Positions 53,039 to 62,210 of a stretch of DNA of 64,000 nucleotides are shown piece after piece. Source of the stretch: Thermogemmatispora sp042408735 (lineage in GTDB: Bacteria > Chloroflexota > Ktedonobacteria > Ktedonobacterales > Ktedonobacteraceae); NCBI RefSeq assembly GCF_042408735.1, contig NZ_JBHOQV010000126.1, forward strand, positions 124,001 to 188,000, in the 5' to 3' direction. Numbering within the stretch: the stretch's first letter is position 1; each line of letters starts with the position of its first letter. A model generated the notes under the pieces. That model did no database searches. It saw only the letters and a list, made by a program, of their open reading frames with translations, and was not told the DNA's origin. Both the position numbers and the translations under genes were made by a program.

Positions 53039-53382
53039 CAAAAGACACGCTCCTCTAGGACCTCATAAGGGGATTGATTGGGGAAGTCGGCCCTATTGTA
53101 TCACGCCTGCCCCCTTCTGCCTATCGCTGAGCTAGCTCGCCGCAGCCCTTCTGGCCGGCAACGAGCCTTCCTTCACCGCCAGCCGTCATTCAAGGAGCAA
53201 GGCCCGCCAAAAAAGCGCTCTCCCTATCCCCCAAGAGGGCAGCAGCGCCAGAGGCCAGGTGGTACTTTCATGCTAGAGAGGGCCGGGGGCCACAAAAATC
53301 TATTAACATGAAAGCATCCTATTTCAATGCTATCTCGCCTTAACGGTCAAAATCTGTGGAAGGGAAGTACACAAAAAGACGT
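53039..53382. other. Divergent intergenic region upstream of the dynamin-like gene
   Basis: AT-rich toward the right side. CTTTCATG (53265-53272) and CATGAAAG (53307-53314) form an 8-bp inverted repeat with a 34-base loop, a possible operator. No convincing promoter pair was found. Confidence 0.4.
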
Positions 53383-56220
53383 ATGCAGTTTACTAGACAG
53401 GCTCAACAGCAACCGCAACAATTAATGACCTGTCCCCAGTGCGATAACGTCGTGCCCGTTGGCGCACCCTTCTGCAACATCTGCGGGACACGTCTCTATC
53501 CGCCGCCTACGACCGCGCAGAACACGCTGCCCACGGCTGGCGCCGGTGCCCCAGTTGCCACCAATGCGGCCCCTGCCCAGGCTGGCGCGGCTCCCACTGC
53601 CCCACCATCTCCCACTACTTACAATGAGGAGGAAGACGAAGAGGAAGAAGAATACGATTATGAGGAGGAAGGGGAAGAGGGGGAGGAGGAAGAGGAAGGC
53701 GAGAGTGGAAAGGCCACCCCCACCGCGGCCCCCCCTCCGGCCCCGGGTGAGATCCACAGCCTGCTCCAGCGTCTGGAGGAGCAGGTCGGTCAGATCGATA
53801 TTTATTTCCCGGCCAACCTGCCCGACAAGGTCCAGAAGATCAACGCCTGGAAAAAGCAGCTTCAACGCGCCTCGGCCTGCGCCCGCCTGCTGGAGCGCCC
53901 CCAGATCCAGCAGATCGAGTCGCAGCAGGCTCTGCGCCTGCGCCACCATATTGCCGAGGCAGCCCGAGCCCTGGACTACACGCGCGAATACACCGTCAAG
54001 CTGGTCGGTCACGCTGGCGCCGGCAAGAGCACCCTGCTGGCGGCCCTCATCGGTCAAGATATTTTCCCGCGCCTGGCCGGTGGAGCTGTCACCGGCGTCC
54101 GCACGCGCGTGCGCCTCTGCCGCGACGACGAGCCGGAGGAGATGCGCGTTCATTTCTTGACGCGAGCCGCCTTCGGCCATCTGCTCAGCCAGACCCAGCA
54201 GGCCATCAAGACGGCACCAACCCAGAAAATGCGCGAAGCCCTGGCTGCCGAGTTAAATATTCTCCTCAAGGCCAGCGAGGCCTTCGGCGACACCTACCTG
54301 AAGGACGATCAGCCCTACGTGGAGGTGGTGCCTCGCGAGCGCTGGAAGAGCGAAAGCCGTCGCTACATCGAGGAGCCGGCCCGCGATAGCGAGGAGCCGC
54401 GCCTGACGCGCGTCATCGACTTTGTAGAGTACCGCGTCCACGCCGGACCGCGCTCGGTCCTGCCACCCAACAGCGTGCTGGTAGATCTGCCCGGCGGGGC
54501 CGCCGGCCAGATTTACCACGATCTGATGCTGCGCGAGGAGCTGAAGCAGGTCGATGCCCTGCTCCTGGTCATCGGCAACAACCGCTTCGGCGACGATGAG
54601 CGCATCCAGCGCATCTTTGAGGAGGTGCGCCAGGCGGTGCTACAGAACCGCGCCTTCGACGTGGCCAGCCGCATGCTCTTCCTGGTGGTGACCCACTGGG
54701 ATGAGATCAATTCGCCGGCCAGCCAGGAGAAGGCGCTCGGCAGCCTGCGCCCCTTCCTGCGCGAGCTGCCCCCAGGCTACGCCAGCTACCACCGTCATGG
54801 GCCACGCCACACCTATTTCTTCTATCCCCTCCGCGCCCTCGACGCCCTGCTGGCTACGCTGGGCCTGACTGGTACCTCCCTGGATGAGGAGCGCCAGCAG
54901 GAGGGCCGCGAGTACGCCGGTCGCGTCCTGGGTGTCTACCCCGAGCTGCTCAAGCTGGCTCCCTCGCTGCCCCCAACCACCAGCGCCCAGGAGTTCGAGC
55001 AGGTCACGCGCGAGCAGCATGAAGCTATGCTGCAGTACAGCGGCCTGCCGGAGCTGACCCAGGATCTGCAGGTCTTCCTGACGGAGAACCGCTACGAGGT
55101 GCAGCTGCGCCACGCAGAGACTCAACTGGCGATGGCCCTGCAGTTGACCGAAGATCTGTGCTGGGAGCAAATGGGCCAGCTCGGCGTCGAAAGCCACGAT
55201 CTGCAGGAGCTGCAACAGGAAATGCGCTCGCGCCAAGCACGCCGCAGCGCCGCTCGCTTCGAGCACCTGCAGCGCCGCACGAACGCCATGCTGGATGCCT
55301 GGAACGATGCTCTGCGCCAGTTCGACGCCGCTATCAGCAGCGAGAAGAGCGTCTTCCAGCGCGTGCTGCAGACGGCCCACGAGCGCGCCGCCCAGCGCGT
55401 CAAGATCCGCATCACTCAGGGCTACTTCGACCACTATATCAAGGTCGGCAACCGCCGCCCAGAGGATTCGCCAGCGATGGAGATCGGCAATCGCTGGACG
55501 GATATCGATGGCTGGGGCCTGATTAAGGCCCTGCGCCAGAGCCTGTGCATGGCCCTGGAGCGCGAGCTGAACGATCCAGCCCGCACGCTGGCCGAAGCTT
55601 TCCTGATGCCCATTGCTTATAAGGAGGAGGTCGACGGCTCACTCGATATCAATCGGGTGGCCCTCGGCGAGTTCGGCGGCGAGCTGGACGAGATTCAGAA
55701 GGCGTACAACAAGCTGAAGCGCAGCATCCGCGAGAAGGCCCGCGACATCTGTCTCTATGTGACCCTGGGCGAGCTTCTCAACGAGGAGAAGTACGCTCCA
55801 ACCCGCGAGAATCCAGCCGTGGGAGCCCTCTATCGCCTGACAAGCACTCAGGGGAAGGCCGAGGAGATCATCCAGCAGGCCCGCCGCCTGATGGTGCCAA
55901 TCCTCGATACGATCTGCAATGGCCTGGCCCGCAGCACGGAGCAGCGCATCGCCCGCCTCTTCCGCTACGAGCTGGATAAGCTCCAGGAGCGCCAGGTCTA
56001 CGATAGCGATCGCTTGGAGGCTCAGCCCGTGTCACAAAATGGTACCTTCTCCGATATCGTGACGCGCCTCTACAGCCACCTGACCGAGCGCGTGCATACG
56101 TCGGAAGCCCTGCGCCAGCAGCTCGATAATCTGCAAGCGCAACGTGAGGCGGCTCTGGATCAGTGGGTCGACCTGATCCAGGAGGTGGAGGCTCTCAAGA
56201 CGATCCATCGCCAGGAGTAG
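53383..56220 (+). CDS. Zinc-ribbon dynamin-like GTPase
   Basis: The 945-residue protein has an unusual order. A zinc ribbon (Cys17, 20, 31, 34) comes first, then an Ala/Pro-rich linker and a highly acidic run of Glu/Asp/Tyr (about residues 82-110). A helical segment precedes the GTPase domain: P-loop GHAGAGKS at 209-216, a possible switch-I Thr in AVTGVRTRV, DLPGG at 368-372 (G3, DxxG) and THWD at 437-440 (G4-like TxxD). The last 400 residues are helical, rich in Glu, Arg and Leu, with coiled-coil character, as in dynamin stalks. No transmembrane segment is seen. I infer a self-assembling, large GTPase; membrane binding is not shown. ATG 53383 is chosen over GTG 53356; neither has a strong ribosome site. 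It has its own terminator. Confidence 0.75.
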   Translation: MQFTRQAQQQPQQLMTCPQCDNVVPVGAPFCNICGTRLYPPPTTAQNTLPTAGAGAPVATNAAPAQAGAAPTAPPSPTTYNEEEDEEEEEYDYEEEGEEGEEEEEGESGKATPTAAPPPAPGEIHSLLQRLEEQVGQIDIYFPANLPDKVQKINAWKKQLQRASACARLLERPQIQQIESQQALRLRHHIAEAARALDYTREYTVKLVGHAGAGKSTLLAALIGQDIFPRLAGGAVTGVRTRVRLCRDDEPEEMRVHFLTRAAFGHLLSQTQQAIKTAPTQKMREALAAELNILLKASEAFGDTYLKDDQPYVEVVPRERWKSESRRYIEEPARDSEEPRLTRVIDFVEYRVHAGPRSVLPPNSVLVDLPGGAAGQIYHDLMLREELKQVDALLLVIGNNRFGDDERIQRIFEEVRQAVLQNRAFDVASRMLFLVVTHWDEINSPASQEKALGSLRPFLRELPPGYASYHRHGPRHTYFFYPLRALDALLATLGLTGTSLDEERQQEGREYAGRVLGVYPELLKLAPSLPPTTSAQEFEQVTREQHEAMLQYSGLPELTQDLQVFLTENRYEVQLRHAETQLAMALQLTEDLCWEQMGQLGVESHDLQELQQEMRSRQARRSAARFEHLQRRTNAMLDAWNDALRQFDAAISSEKSVFQRVLQTAHERAAQRVKIRITQGYFDHYIKVGNRRPEDSPAMEIGNRWTDIDGWGLIKALRQSLCMALERELNDPARTLAEAFLMPIAYKEEVDGSLDINRVALGEFGGELDEIQKAYNKLKRSIREKARDICLYVTLGELLNEEKYAPTRENPAVGALYRLTSTQGKAEEIIQQARRLMVPILDTICNGLARSTEQRIARLFRYELDKLQERQVYDSDRLEAQPVSQNGTFSDIVTRLYSHLTERVHTSEALRQQLDNLQAQREAALDQWVDLIQEVEALKTIHRQE

Positions 56221-56274
56221 GGCAAGGCGCCGCGAGGCGCCCTTCGCTACCTGCCAGCCCAAGACAATAGACAG

Positions 56275-56330
56275 AGCGGGCAGCTTCGTCCCCAGCGTGT
56301 GCTGACCCGGGACGCGCTGCCCGCTTTTCT
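56275..56330 (+). terminator. Terminator of the dynamin-like gene
   Basis: AGCGGGCAGC (56275-56284) pairs perfectly with GCTGCCCGCT (56316-56325), with an inner GTCCC/GGGAC stem, followed by TTTTCTCT. Confidence 0.85.
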
Positions 56331-56399
56331 CTATCCTCCATCGGCCCAGCCTGCTCCTCCCTCCGACGACGACCAGCTCCTTTTCTCTTCTCACTGACT

Positions 56400-56450
56400 A
56401 AAAAAGGCGGGGAGGGAGGACGCTCAGGGCCACGCCTCTCCCTCCCCGCC
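56400..56450 (-). terminator. Orphan minus-strand terminator
   Basis: A perfect 13-bp stem (56450-56438 with 56418-56406, GGCGGGGAGGGAG and its complement) with a 19-base loop is followed on the minus strand by TTTTTT (56405-56400). No minus-strand coding gene lies upstream for more than 1 kb. Confidence 0.75.
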
Positions 56451-56960
56451 CCCTCTTCCCCACAACAAACCCGCCTGCAAGATCACGCCGCATCTCAGCC
56501 CTCCAGGGGCCGCCTCCCATTGTCACCCCGAGCACTACGATAGAGGCCGCACGCTTCGATCCCGGTGAATATCGCGTTGAGATGCAATGAAGATCTAGAG
56601 AAAGTCGCTCCTGACAGTTGAGAAATATTCATATGCCGCTCTCAGGCGCGACCAGACCTCTTTCCTGTCCTCCCGGTATCCCCCAAGCAGCTCGCTTGCT
56701 CCCTGGATGAGCCTCCATCAACAGTATAGCTTTAGCTGCGATAGAGCCTCTACTATCTATCAATCATTTATCACACAAAAAGTAATGGTACCTGTGGCCT
56801 ATATATTCATCCAGGCAACAAGCATGCTGCGTACCAGGGATATGAGGCTCAGCCCCGTTCAGGCGCCCACGGCTCTGGGCCAGCGAGAGCAGACGCCGCC
56901 GCCGGTGCGGAGGGCCTTGGGGCTGGGCCAGGCAATGGAGATAGAAGGAGGCCAGAAACG

Positions 56961-57833
56961 ATGCACGGTCTCATTTTTACAACCTGGGAAAAGTATCTGG
57001 GCGAGCGTTTCGGCGGTGGCCTGTTGAGCGCCTATCGCGAGGCTATCGGCGAGTCCCCGAGCGCCACGCCTTTGGTTAGCCGCCTCTATGACGACGGTGT
57101 GCTCTTAGAGGGCGTGGCCACGGCCAGCCGTCTTAGCGGCCACTCCCCAGAGCAGCTGCTGCGCGAATATGGGCGCTACTTTATCATGAACAGCCTCACC
57201 GGCCATCTCTGCAAGTATATTCTTTCGGGCGTGAGCAGCGCCTATGACCTGCTGCTGACGATGCGCGATGTTCACAGTCGTCTTCGCAAGACCGCTGGGG
57301 GACTGACCCCCCCACTCTTCAACTATGAGTTCGCCCCCCATGAGCGCAGCGTCGTCCTGATCTATGATAGTCCCCGGCAGTTGTGCCCGGTCCTGCTCGG
57401 GGCCATCGAGGGCGCTGCTGAGCGCTATGGGGAGGAGGTCACCATTTATGAACACAGCTGCATGAAGCGTGGCGATCCTGTCTGCCGTATTGAGGCGACT
57501 TTTGCCCGTGGAACGAGAAGCGCCGAGCAGCTCTCGGAGCAGGCGCGGGCCAATGCCTTTGAGCAGCAGGCGCACCAGAACGCCCTGCGCGAGCTGGGCA
57601 AGCGTATTTTGACGGTTCTCCCGCCAGAGGAGGCTCAGGCGCTGACGCTGCGAGAGATTCGCCAGGCGCTCCAGGCACGCTATCGCCTCAGCCCGCCCTA
57701 CCTGCGCCCGGCAGTGCTGCTGCAAGTCCTCCGCCACCTGCAGTTTGCCGGCTACGTGGCCAGCAGCGAGCAGCCTGAGGTTGATCTGATGACGCGCCGC
57801 TACTGGCGCGTGAGTACCTACTGGGAGCCGTAA
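56961..57833 (+). CDS. H-NOX/HNOB-type putative haem sensor with C-terminal extension
   Basis: The N-terminal 180 residues of this 290-residue protein match the haem NO/O2-binding (HNOB) family. The start MHGLIFTTWEKYLGERFG, LLREYGRYF, the proximal His105 in MRDVHSRL, Pro118 and the Y-x-S-x-R triad (Tyr135, Ser137, Arg139) are at the spacing known for H-NOX proteins. C167 and C175 in CMKRGDPVC recall V4R-type ligand domains. After a helical linker, residues about 205-285 are predicted helices and strands ending YWRVSTYW, possibly a winged helix rather than a cyclase or kinase. It may couple gas sensing to DNA or protein binding. AAGGAGG lies 9 bases before the ATG. Confidence 0.8.
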   Translation: MHGLIFTTWEKYLGERFGGGLLSAYREAIGESPSATPLVSRLYDDGVLLEGVATASRLSGHSPEQLLREYGRYFIMNSLTGHLCKYILSGVSSAYDLLLTMRDVHSRLRKTAGGLTPPLFNYEFAPHERSVVLIYDSPRQLCPVLLGAIEGAAERYGEEVTIYEHSCMKRGDPVCRIEATFARGTRSAEQLSEQARANAFEQQAHQNALRELGKRILTVLPPEEAQALTLREIRQALQARYRLSPPYLRPAVLLQVLRHLQFAGYVASSEQPEVDLMTRRYWRVSTYWEP

Positions 57834-58402
57834 CGTTAGGCCGGCTGCTCGCCAGTCAGCCCGACTGGCTCTCGCGCCGAGGCCCGGGGCAAGGCAGTCT
57901 TCCGTGGCCTGGCGCCGCAGCCCTGGCCGGCCTTGAGCAAGCCGCGCACCCTCTTCTCCCTCTGGCAGGTACCAGGAAGCCGACCTTTCCTGATTGATTT
58001 TCCCCAGGGCAGCCAGGGGAAGGTCCCTGCCTTTTGCCAGCTCGCGGCGCTCCCGCGGTTCGCTGGTTCATGGGATCCTTTACGAGAGCAGCAGCGATGG
58101 TGCAAGCCATTGCCATGATCTTTGACAAGATCGTCCTGGCAGGCCGCTGGCTGCCCTGGAGTTTCTCCCCAGTAAGGGCAAGAGAGGCGCTGTCTGAGGA
58201 GGCAGCCGCCACCAGGCTCGTGGGATATCCTTCGTCTGCCTGCAGCTCTTGCTCGCCCGCTCTTCTTTAGCTCGTCCGCTCCTGCCTTGAAACGCTTTCC
58301 TGGTAGAAGGGCGTGATAGGGATGGGTACGACAGTACCAGCACGATGGGGCTGGCAGGAACCTTCTTTTGTTCTGCTTGTCTGGAGAGGAGATGCAAGTG
58401 TG
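57834..58402. other. Intergenic region without recognised elements
   Basis: About 570 GC-rich bases. Long open frames exist on both strands but have no ribosome sites or family resemblance. I see nothing else. Confidence 0.4.
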
Positions 58403-58732
58403 ATGGCCACCTGGAATGCTGCTGATGTCGAGAAGGGGCTGAGCGTCTATAGCGCCGATCAGCACCACCTGGGTCGGGTGGTGGCAGTTTATCCGGAGAG
58501 CGTGCGGGTACGCCGGGGACCACTGTTCTTCTGGACAGACCGCTTTTATCCCTATACGGCTATCGCAGGGCGCCAGGGGCGACGCCTGCTGCTGAAGATG
58601 AGCGCCGCCGAGGCTCACGATGAGCAGTGGCGCAAGCGTCCGGCCTACGAGGAGCACCCGGGAGATGTGCTGCAGAGCTTCTACGACCGCGGCCATGGCA
58701 TAGAGGATCCCCTTGATCCCGAGCGGGAATGA
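58403..58732 (+). CDS. PRC-barrel-like small protein
   Basis: The 109-residue product begins with a beta-rich segment, VEKGLSVYSADQHHLGRVVAVYPESVRVRRG, resembling the PRC-barrel fold (a set-point of strands found in photosynthetic H subunits and RimM-like proteins). A charged tail rich in His, Glu and Asp follows. The pattern G-x-x-V-x-S/D-x-D-G-x-x-L/I-G-x-V is partly met. Function is unknown. GAGGAG lies before a GTG-ATG pair (58400/58403); either may start translation. Confidence 0.6.
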   Translation: MATWNAADVEKGLSVYSADQHHLGRVVAVYPESVRVRRGPLFFWTDRFYPYTAIAGRQGRRLLLKMSAAEAHDEQWRKRPAYEEHPGDVLQSFYDRGHGIEDPLDPERE

Positions 58733-59503
58733 GCTGCTGCTCATCCAGGCGTCCTCCTTCCTGTTCACTACCTGTTCCGGCCACTTTGAGCGTCTTTAGA
58801 AGGTGACTACTCCCCTGGTCTGATCCAGGAGCTTCCAGGGAATCTTCACTCAGGCCCTGGTGTCCCAGAACTTCCCGAATTCGGGCAGCTTTCAGGTCCG
58901 CACAGCACGACAGCGAGCCAGCATAACCGGAGAGATCGGCAACCCGTTCGTTCGGAGAAGGGCCTCTGTGGCCGCTGCCCCCCTGGCTTCAGCGGGTGTG
59001 ACGGGGAGAGAGCGGAATTGCGGTGTCGAGCTAGCGCTGAACCGGCCTCTGCCGCTTTGCAGGGCAGCTCTTCGACCAGGCCGCCTCTACCGCGCTCTTC
59101 GTCCTGCGCTGAGGAGGGGTCAGAGCGAGAGAACTCAGGCTACCGGCGGCCTGCCCGTAAAGGGAGCCAGGCCAGGCCCAAGGATCCCTTTAGTGATCCG
59201 GTAATGATCCGGGTCTGAAGGTCGGTGACCGGCTGGCACAGCTCAGTCAGGCAGGCGGCCCACGGCTGCCGGGCCTGAGAGGAAGCAAGCAAGAAAGCGG
59301 ATGGCCAGGGGGAAGATACGGTTAGAACCTGAGAGAATTTAAGGTAAACACCTGATGCTGGCTAACCTGAGTTCCAGGTAGAATAGAAGCCGCTGGATGG
59401 ATGCCAGGAATGGGCCTACCCGGCACCAATGCCGACCACGAGGCCGTACGGAGGCCGGCAAGCTGGTTTTTGTCGGTGAGTTTCCCGAAGGGAGCGTGGA
59501 ATC
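58733..59503. other. Long intergenic region upstream of the sigma-70 gene
   Basis: 770 bases. GATCCGG recurs at about 59198 and 59207, and small hairpins occur near 59180-59245, but I match no RNA family; SRP and RNase P signatures were looked for and not seen. TAGAAT (59379-59384) is a possible -10 with no clear -35. Confidence 0.45.
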
Positions 59504-60619
59504 ATGGCTATAGCTGCTGCAGATCCCGTACGCGATGGCCGCAGGATGCGACCGGCCAGCCACTCAGCAAGACGGCACGCAGGTCGGAAGGCGGCCACGC
59601 TGGAGATAGAAAGCGAGGCCGCTCTGCTGGCCACGGGCGAGGACGAGGTTGCCCTCCCCGAGAGCGAGTCCGTTGCCGATCTGGCCCTTGATCCGTTGCT
59701 GGAGAGCAGCGACGAGCTGGAGATGGAGAGCGCCGAGGCCGATCTGACGGATGAGGTCCCTACTCGCCGCTCTTCGAATGTGCGCCAGGCTCTCGGCTCT
59801 GAAGATGCTTTTCAGAGCTACCTGCGCGATATCCGTGGCCTGGGCCTGCTGACTCACGAGGAGGAGCTGGAGCTGGCACGCCGGGCCGCCGAGGGCGATG
59901 AGCTGGCGCGCCGCAAGCTGATCGAGTCTAACCTGCGCCTGGTCATCGCTATTGCCCGTCGTTATACAAGTACCGGCGTTCCCCTGGTCGACCTGATCCA
60001 GGAGGGCAACCTCGGGCTGATGCGCGCCGCCGAGAAGTTCGATTACCGCCGCGGCTGCCACTTCGGTACGTACGCGACCTGGTGGATTCGTCAGGCCGTC
60101 AGCCGGGCCGCCGGCGAGCAGTCGCGTCTGATCCACCTGCCAGAACATGTGGCAACCCGCCTGCGCAAGGTCCGCCGCGTCGCCGCTCAGCTCTCTCAGG
60201 AGAGCGGGCTGGACCCCGAGCCTGAGCAGATCGCCGCGGCTTGCAATATTGACGTCAATGAAGTCATCGATCTCCTCAGTGTGATTGAACAACCCGTCTC
60301 TCTGGACGCCCCCGTTGATGATGAAGCCCGCCACTCGCTGGCCGATACGCTAGAGGATAGTACTGCCCCTGCTCCCGCTGAGACCGCCTCACAGCACCTG
60401 CTCGGCGAGGAGCTGCATCGCGCTCTCTCAACGCTTACTCCGCGCGAGCGCGCCGTGATTACGCTTCGTTACGGCATCGGCGATGGGCGTAGCCGCACAC
60501 TGCTGGAAGTCGGCAAGGAATTGGGCATTTCGCGCGAGCGCGTTCGCCAGCTTGAGGTGGTGGCCCTGATGAAGCTGCGTAATTTTAGCGGCAATGCCTC
60601 TCTGCGCGAGTGCGTTTGA
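59504..60619 (+). CDS. RNA polymerase sigma-70 factor (RpoD/SigA-like)
   Basis: The 371-residue protein has an acidic N-terminal 90 residues, then region 1.2 (DAFQSYLRDIRGLGLLTHEEELELARR split by a turn) and region 2 (NLRLVIAIARRYTSTGVPLVDLIQEGNLGLMRAAEKFDYRRGCHFGTYATWWIRQAVSRA across several helices). Region 3 and region 4 follow, with LTPRERAVITLRYGIGDG and ISRERVRQLEVVALMKLR. It lacks the long non-conserved region of proteobacterial RpoD and is a compact primary or group 2 sigma. Being alone, without dnaG, it may be one of several RpoD-like factors. GAAGGGAG lies 9 bases before the ATG. Confidence 0.93.
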   Translation: MAIAAADPVRDGRRMRPASHSARRHAGRKAATLEIESEAALLATGEDEVALPESESVADLALDPLLESSDELEMESAEADLTDEVPTRRSSNVRQALGSEDAFQSYLRDIRGLGLLTHEEELELARRAAEGDELARRKLIESNLRLVIAIARRYTSTGVPLVDLIQEGNLGLMRAAEKFDYRRGCHFGTYATWWIRQAVSRAAGEQSRLIHLPEHVATRLRKVRRVAAQLSQESGLDPEPEQIAAACNIDVNEVIDLLSVIEQPVSLDAPVDDEARHSLADTLEDSTAPAPAETASQHLLGEELHRALSTLTPRERAVITLRYGIGDGRSRTLLEVGKELGISRERVRQLEVVALMKLRNFSGNASLRECV

Positions 60620-61049
60620 ACCTGTTTCCGGTTACGACAAGCAAGCAGGCGGACAGGGTCCTCATCCCGCGGCGTGGCGCGCCGAAAGAGCAGATCGTTC
60701 CTTCCCTTTGCCCGCTCAATTCTCTCGAGGGCATGGGTCAGCCAGCCCGCCGGCCCATGCCCTGCCTGATCAGGCCTCCTGACCCTCAGCAATCGGCACT
60801 GACTATCAGGCTCTCTCCTGGCTGGCTCCCCTTCTCTTTTACCGACCTGCCGGCCCTCCCACTCGTGAGTAGAGGCGCTCTTCTGCGCGCTGTTGCTCTT
60901 TTCCCGTGGCTCACCCCCTCTGAAGGCCAGGAGCAAGATTGTCGCCCTCGACGAAAAGACCTGTCCTGTGGTAGACTGCGAAGTGTCACGGGAAGAGACG
61001 AGAGTTTGCTACGAAGCGCTTGCTTCTGTCTGAGAGGAGAATCTGGCAC
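60620..61049. other. Intergenic region between sigma and zinc-ribbon genes
   Basis: Holds the candidate promoter at 60948-60977 and a loose inverted repeat (GGGTCAG with CTGACCC, about 60736-60785). No gene is supported. Confidence 0.45.
60948..60977 (+). promoter_or_regulatory. Candidate promoter of the five-ribbon zinc protein
   Basis: TCGACG (60948-60953), 18-base spacer, TAGACT (60972-60977), about 70 bases before the start codon. Confidence 0.5.
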
Positions 61050-62051
61050 ATGCAACCTTGTGCAACCTGTGGTACTGATGTGAGCGGTAAACGTTTCTGC
61101 CCGCAGTGTGGCACACCCGTGCCACAGGCCCAGCCCTTATCGGCGCAACAGCCGACAGTTGTTTCCGGCGGGCAGGCGGCGGCGAGCGGGGAATGGTGCC
61201 CGCGCTGTGGCGGTCAGGTGCGGCCTGGGGCAGCGTTCTGTTCCCACTGCGGCAATGCCCTGCGTCCGGCAACGCCAGCCGCCTCGACAGCGTCGTCCGT
61301 GCGACTATGTCCACACTGTCACGCTCAGGTGGCCGCTCAGGAGGCTTTCTGTACGAATTGTGGCGCCTCCCTGGCCGAGCCAGCCACGCCGCGCTTCTGC
61401 CCGCAGTGCGGCCAGCCACAGCAGAGCGGGGCTCGCTTCTGTAGTGCCTGCGGGGCGGAGCTGAATACGGCGGCGGCCACTTCTCCCACGGTGATCACCG
61501 CCGGCCCTTATCCTGTGCCTCCGGCAGGCAGTAGCGCCCCCGGAACAGGGGCCGGTGGTCCCTATCCAGTCCCAGTGGCCGGCTCGCCCGGCCCAGCCTC
61601 ATACGCCCCTTCTACGGCCCAGGCTCCGGCCCAATATGGCTCCTATCCCGCTGCCGGGCAGGCGGCCCCTGCCTATCCACCCCAGACACCACTGGTGCTG
61701 CGTTGTCCTGTCTGCTGGGCCATCTCGCCCGCGGGAACGACAAACTGTCCAGGCTGTCGCACGAGCCTGGTCGGCGTCGCCCCGATGCCCGCAACGGCAG
61801 TCCAGCAGTCTCCCAACCAGCAGGGAGGACTTGGCGGGCTGCTCCAGAGCGACGGCGGCAAGCTGGCAATGGGGGCCTTGGGCGGAGCAGCGGCGGTCAT
61901 TGGCGGCGAGATGCTGCTGCACGGCCTGGAGCGCTCGCTGGAGGGCAACGACTACGGATATTCTCATCACCATCACCACCATCATCACGAGCACGAAGGT
62001 GGCTTCCTGGGAGATCTGGGCCGCCTGGCGGACGACGTCGGCCTGATCTGA
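61050..62051 (+). CDS. Multi-zinc-ribbon protein with Pro-rich linker and oligo-His tail
   Basis: The 333-residue protein has four zinc ribbons in its first 140 residues (Cys pairs such as CATC/CPQC, CPRC/CSHC, CPHC/CTNC, CPQC/CSAC). A Pro/Ala/Gly/Tyr-rich linker with repeated PYPVP follows, then a fifth ribbon (CPVC/CPGC) near residue 225. A Gly/Ala-rich hydrophobic stretch (GALGGAAAVIGGEMLLHGLE) and a tail with eight consecutive His follow. The ribbons probably mediate protein or nucleic-acid contact, and the hydrophobic stretch may touch membranes. I do not recognise a named function. GAGAGGAG precedes ATG 61050 by about 10 bases. Confidence 0.75.
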   Translation: MQPCATCGTDVSGKRFCPQCGTPVPQAQPLSAQQPTVVSGGQAAASGEWCPRCGGQVRPGAAFCSHCGNALRPATPAASTASSVRLCPHCHAQVAAQEAFCTNCGASLAEPATPRFCPQCGQPQQSGARFCSACGAELNTAAATSPTVITAGPYPVPPAGSSAPGTGAGGPYPVPVAGSPGPASYAPSTAQAPAQYGSYPAAGQAAPAYPPQTPLVLRCPVCWAISPAGTTNCPGCRTSLVGVAPMPATAVQQSPNQQGGLGGLLQSDGGKLAMGALGGAAAVIGGEMLLHGLERSLEGNDYGYSHHHHHHHHEHEGGFLGDLGRLADDVGLI

Positions 62052-62163
62052 GCAGGCCCCTACAAGCGGCGAGCACGACGGCTCCAGAGCGACGCTCGCT
62101 CTGCCGCCAGACAGGAGCAGAGGTTGGAGACCGGGCCGCTCTTCTCTTCGGCTCCGGCTCCGG

Positions 62164-62184
62164 CCCCAGCCCCAACCCCGGCCC
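62164..62184 (-). other. Potential G-quadruplex
   Basis: On the minus strand four G-runs of 3, 4, 4 and 4 bases are separated by two-base loops (CC, TT, CT), a canonical and very compact quadruplex motif. Confidence 0.7.
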
Positions 62185-62210
62185 AGCCGCCGGCCTCCTG
62201 ACCCGCAGTC

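Larger units (their letters stand above)
56221..56960. other. Long intergenic region with two opposed terminators
   Basis: 740 bases without a supported gene. The plus terminator of the GTPase gene is at 56275-56330. A minus-strand terminator at 56400-56450 has no gene behind it. TATACT on the minus strand (56728-56723) is -10-like with a poor -35. AT-rich sequence at 56740-56830 probably holds the promoter of the next gene. Confidence 0.55.

Noticed and set aside
57836..58768. Minus-strand 310-codon frame after the haem-sensor gene
   Set aside because: It runs antisense over the PRC-barrel-like gene, and its product is Cys/Arg/Ser-rich without domain signals, as expected for a shadow frame in GC-rich DNA.
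59160..59260. Possible small RNA (SRP-like) from local hairpins near 59180-59245
   Set aside because: The conserved SRP Alu/S-domain and RNase P signatures are absent; short hairpins alone are common in this GC-rich DNA.
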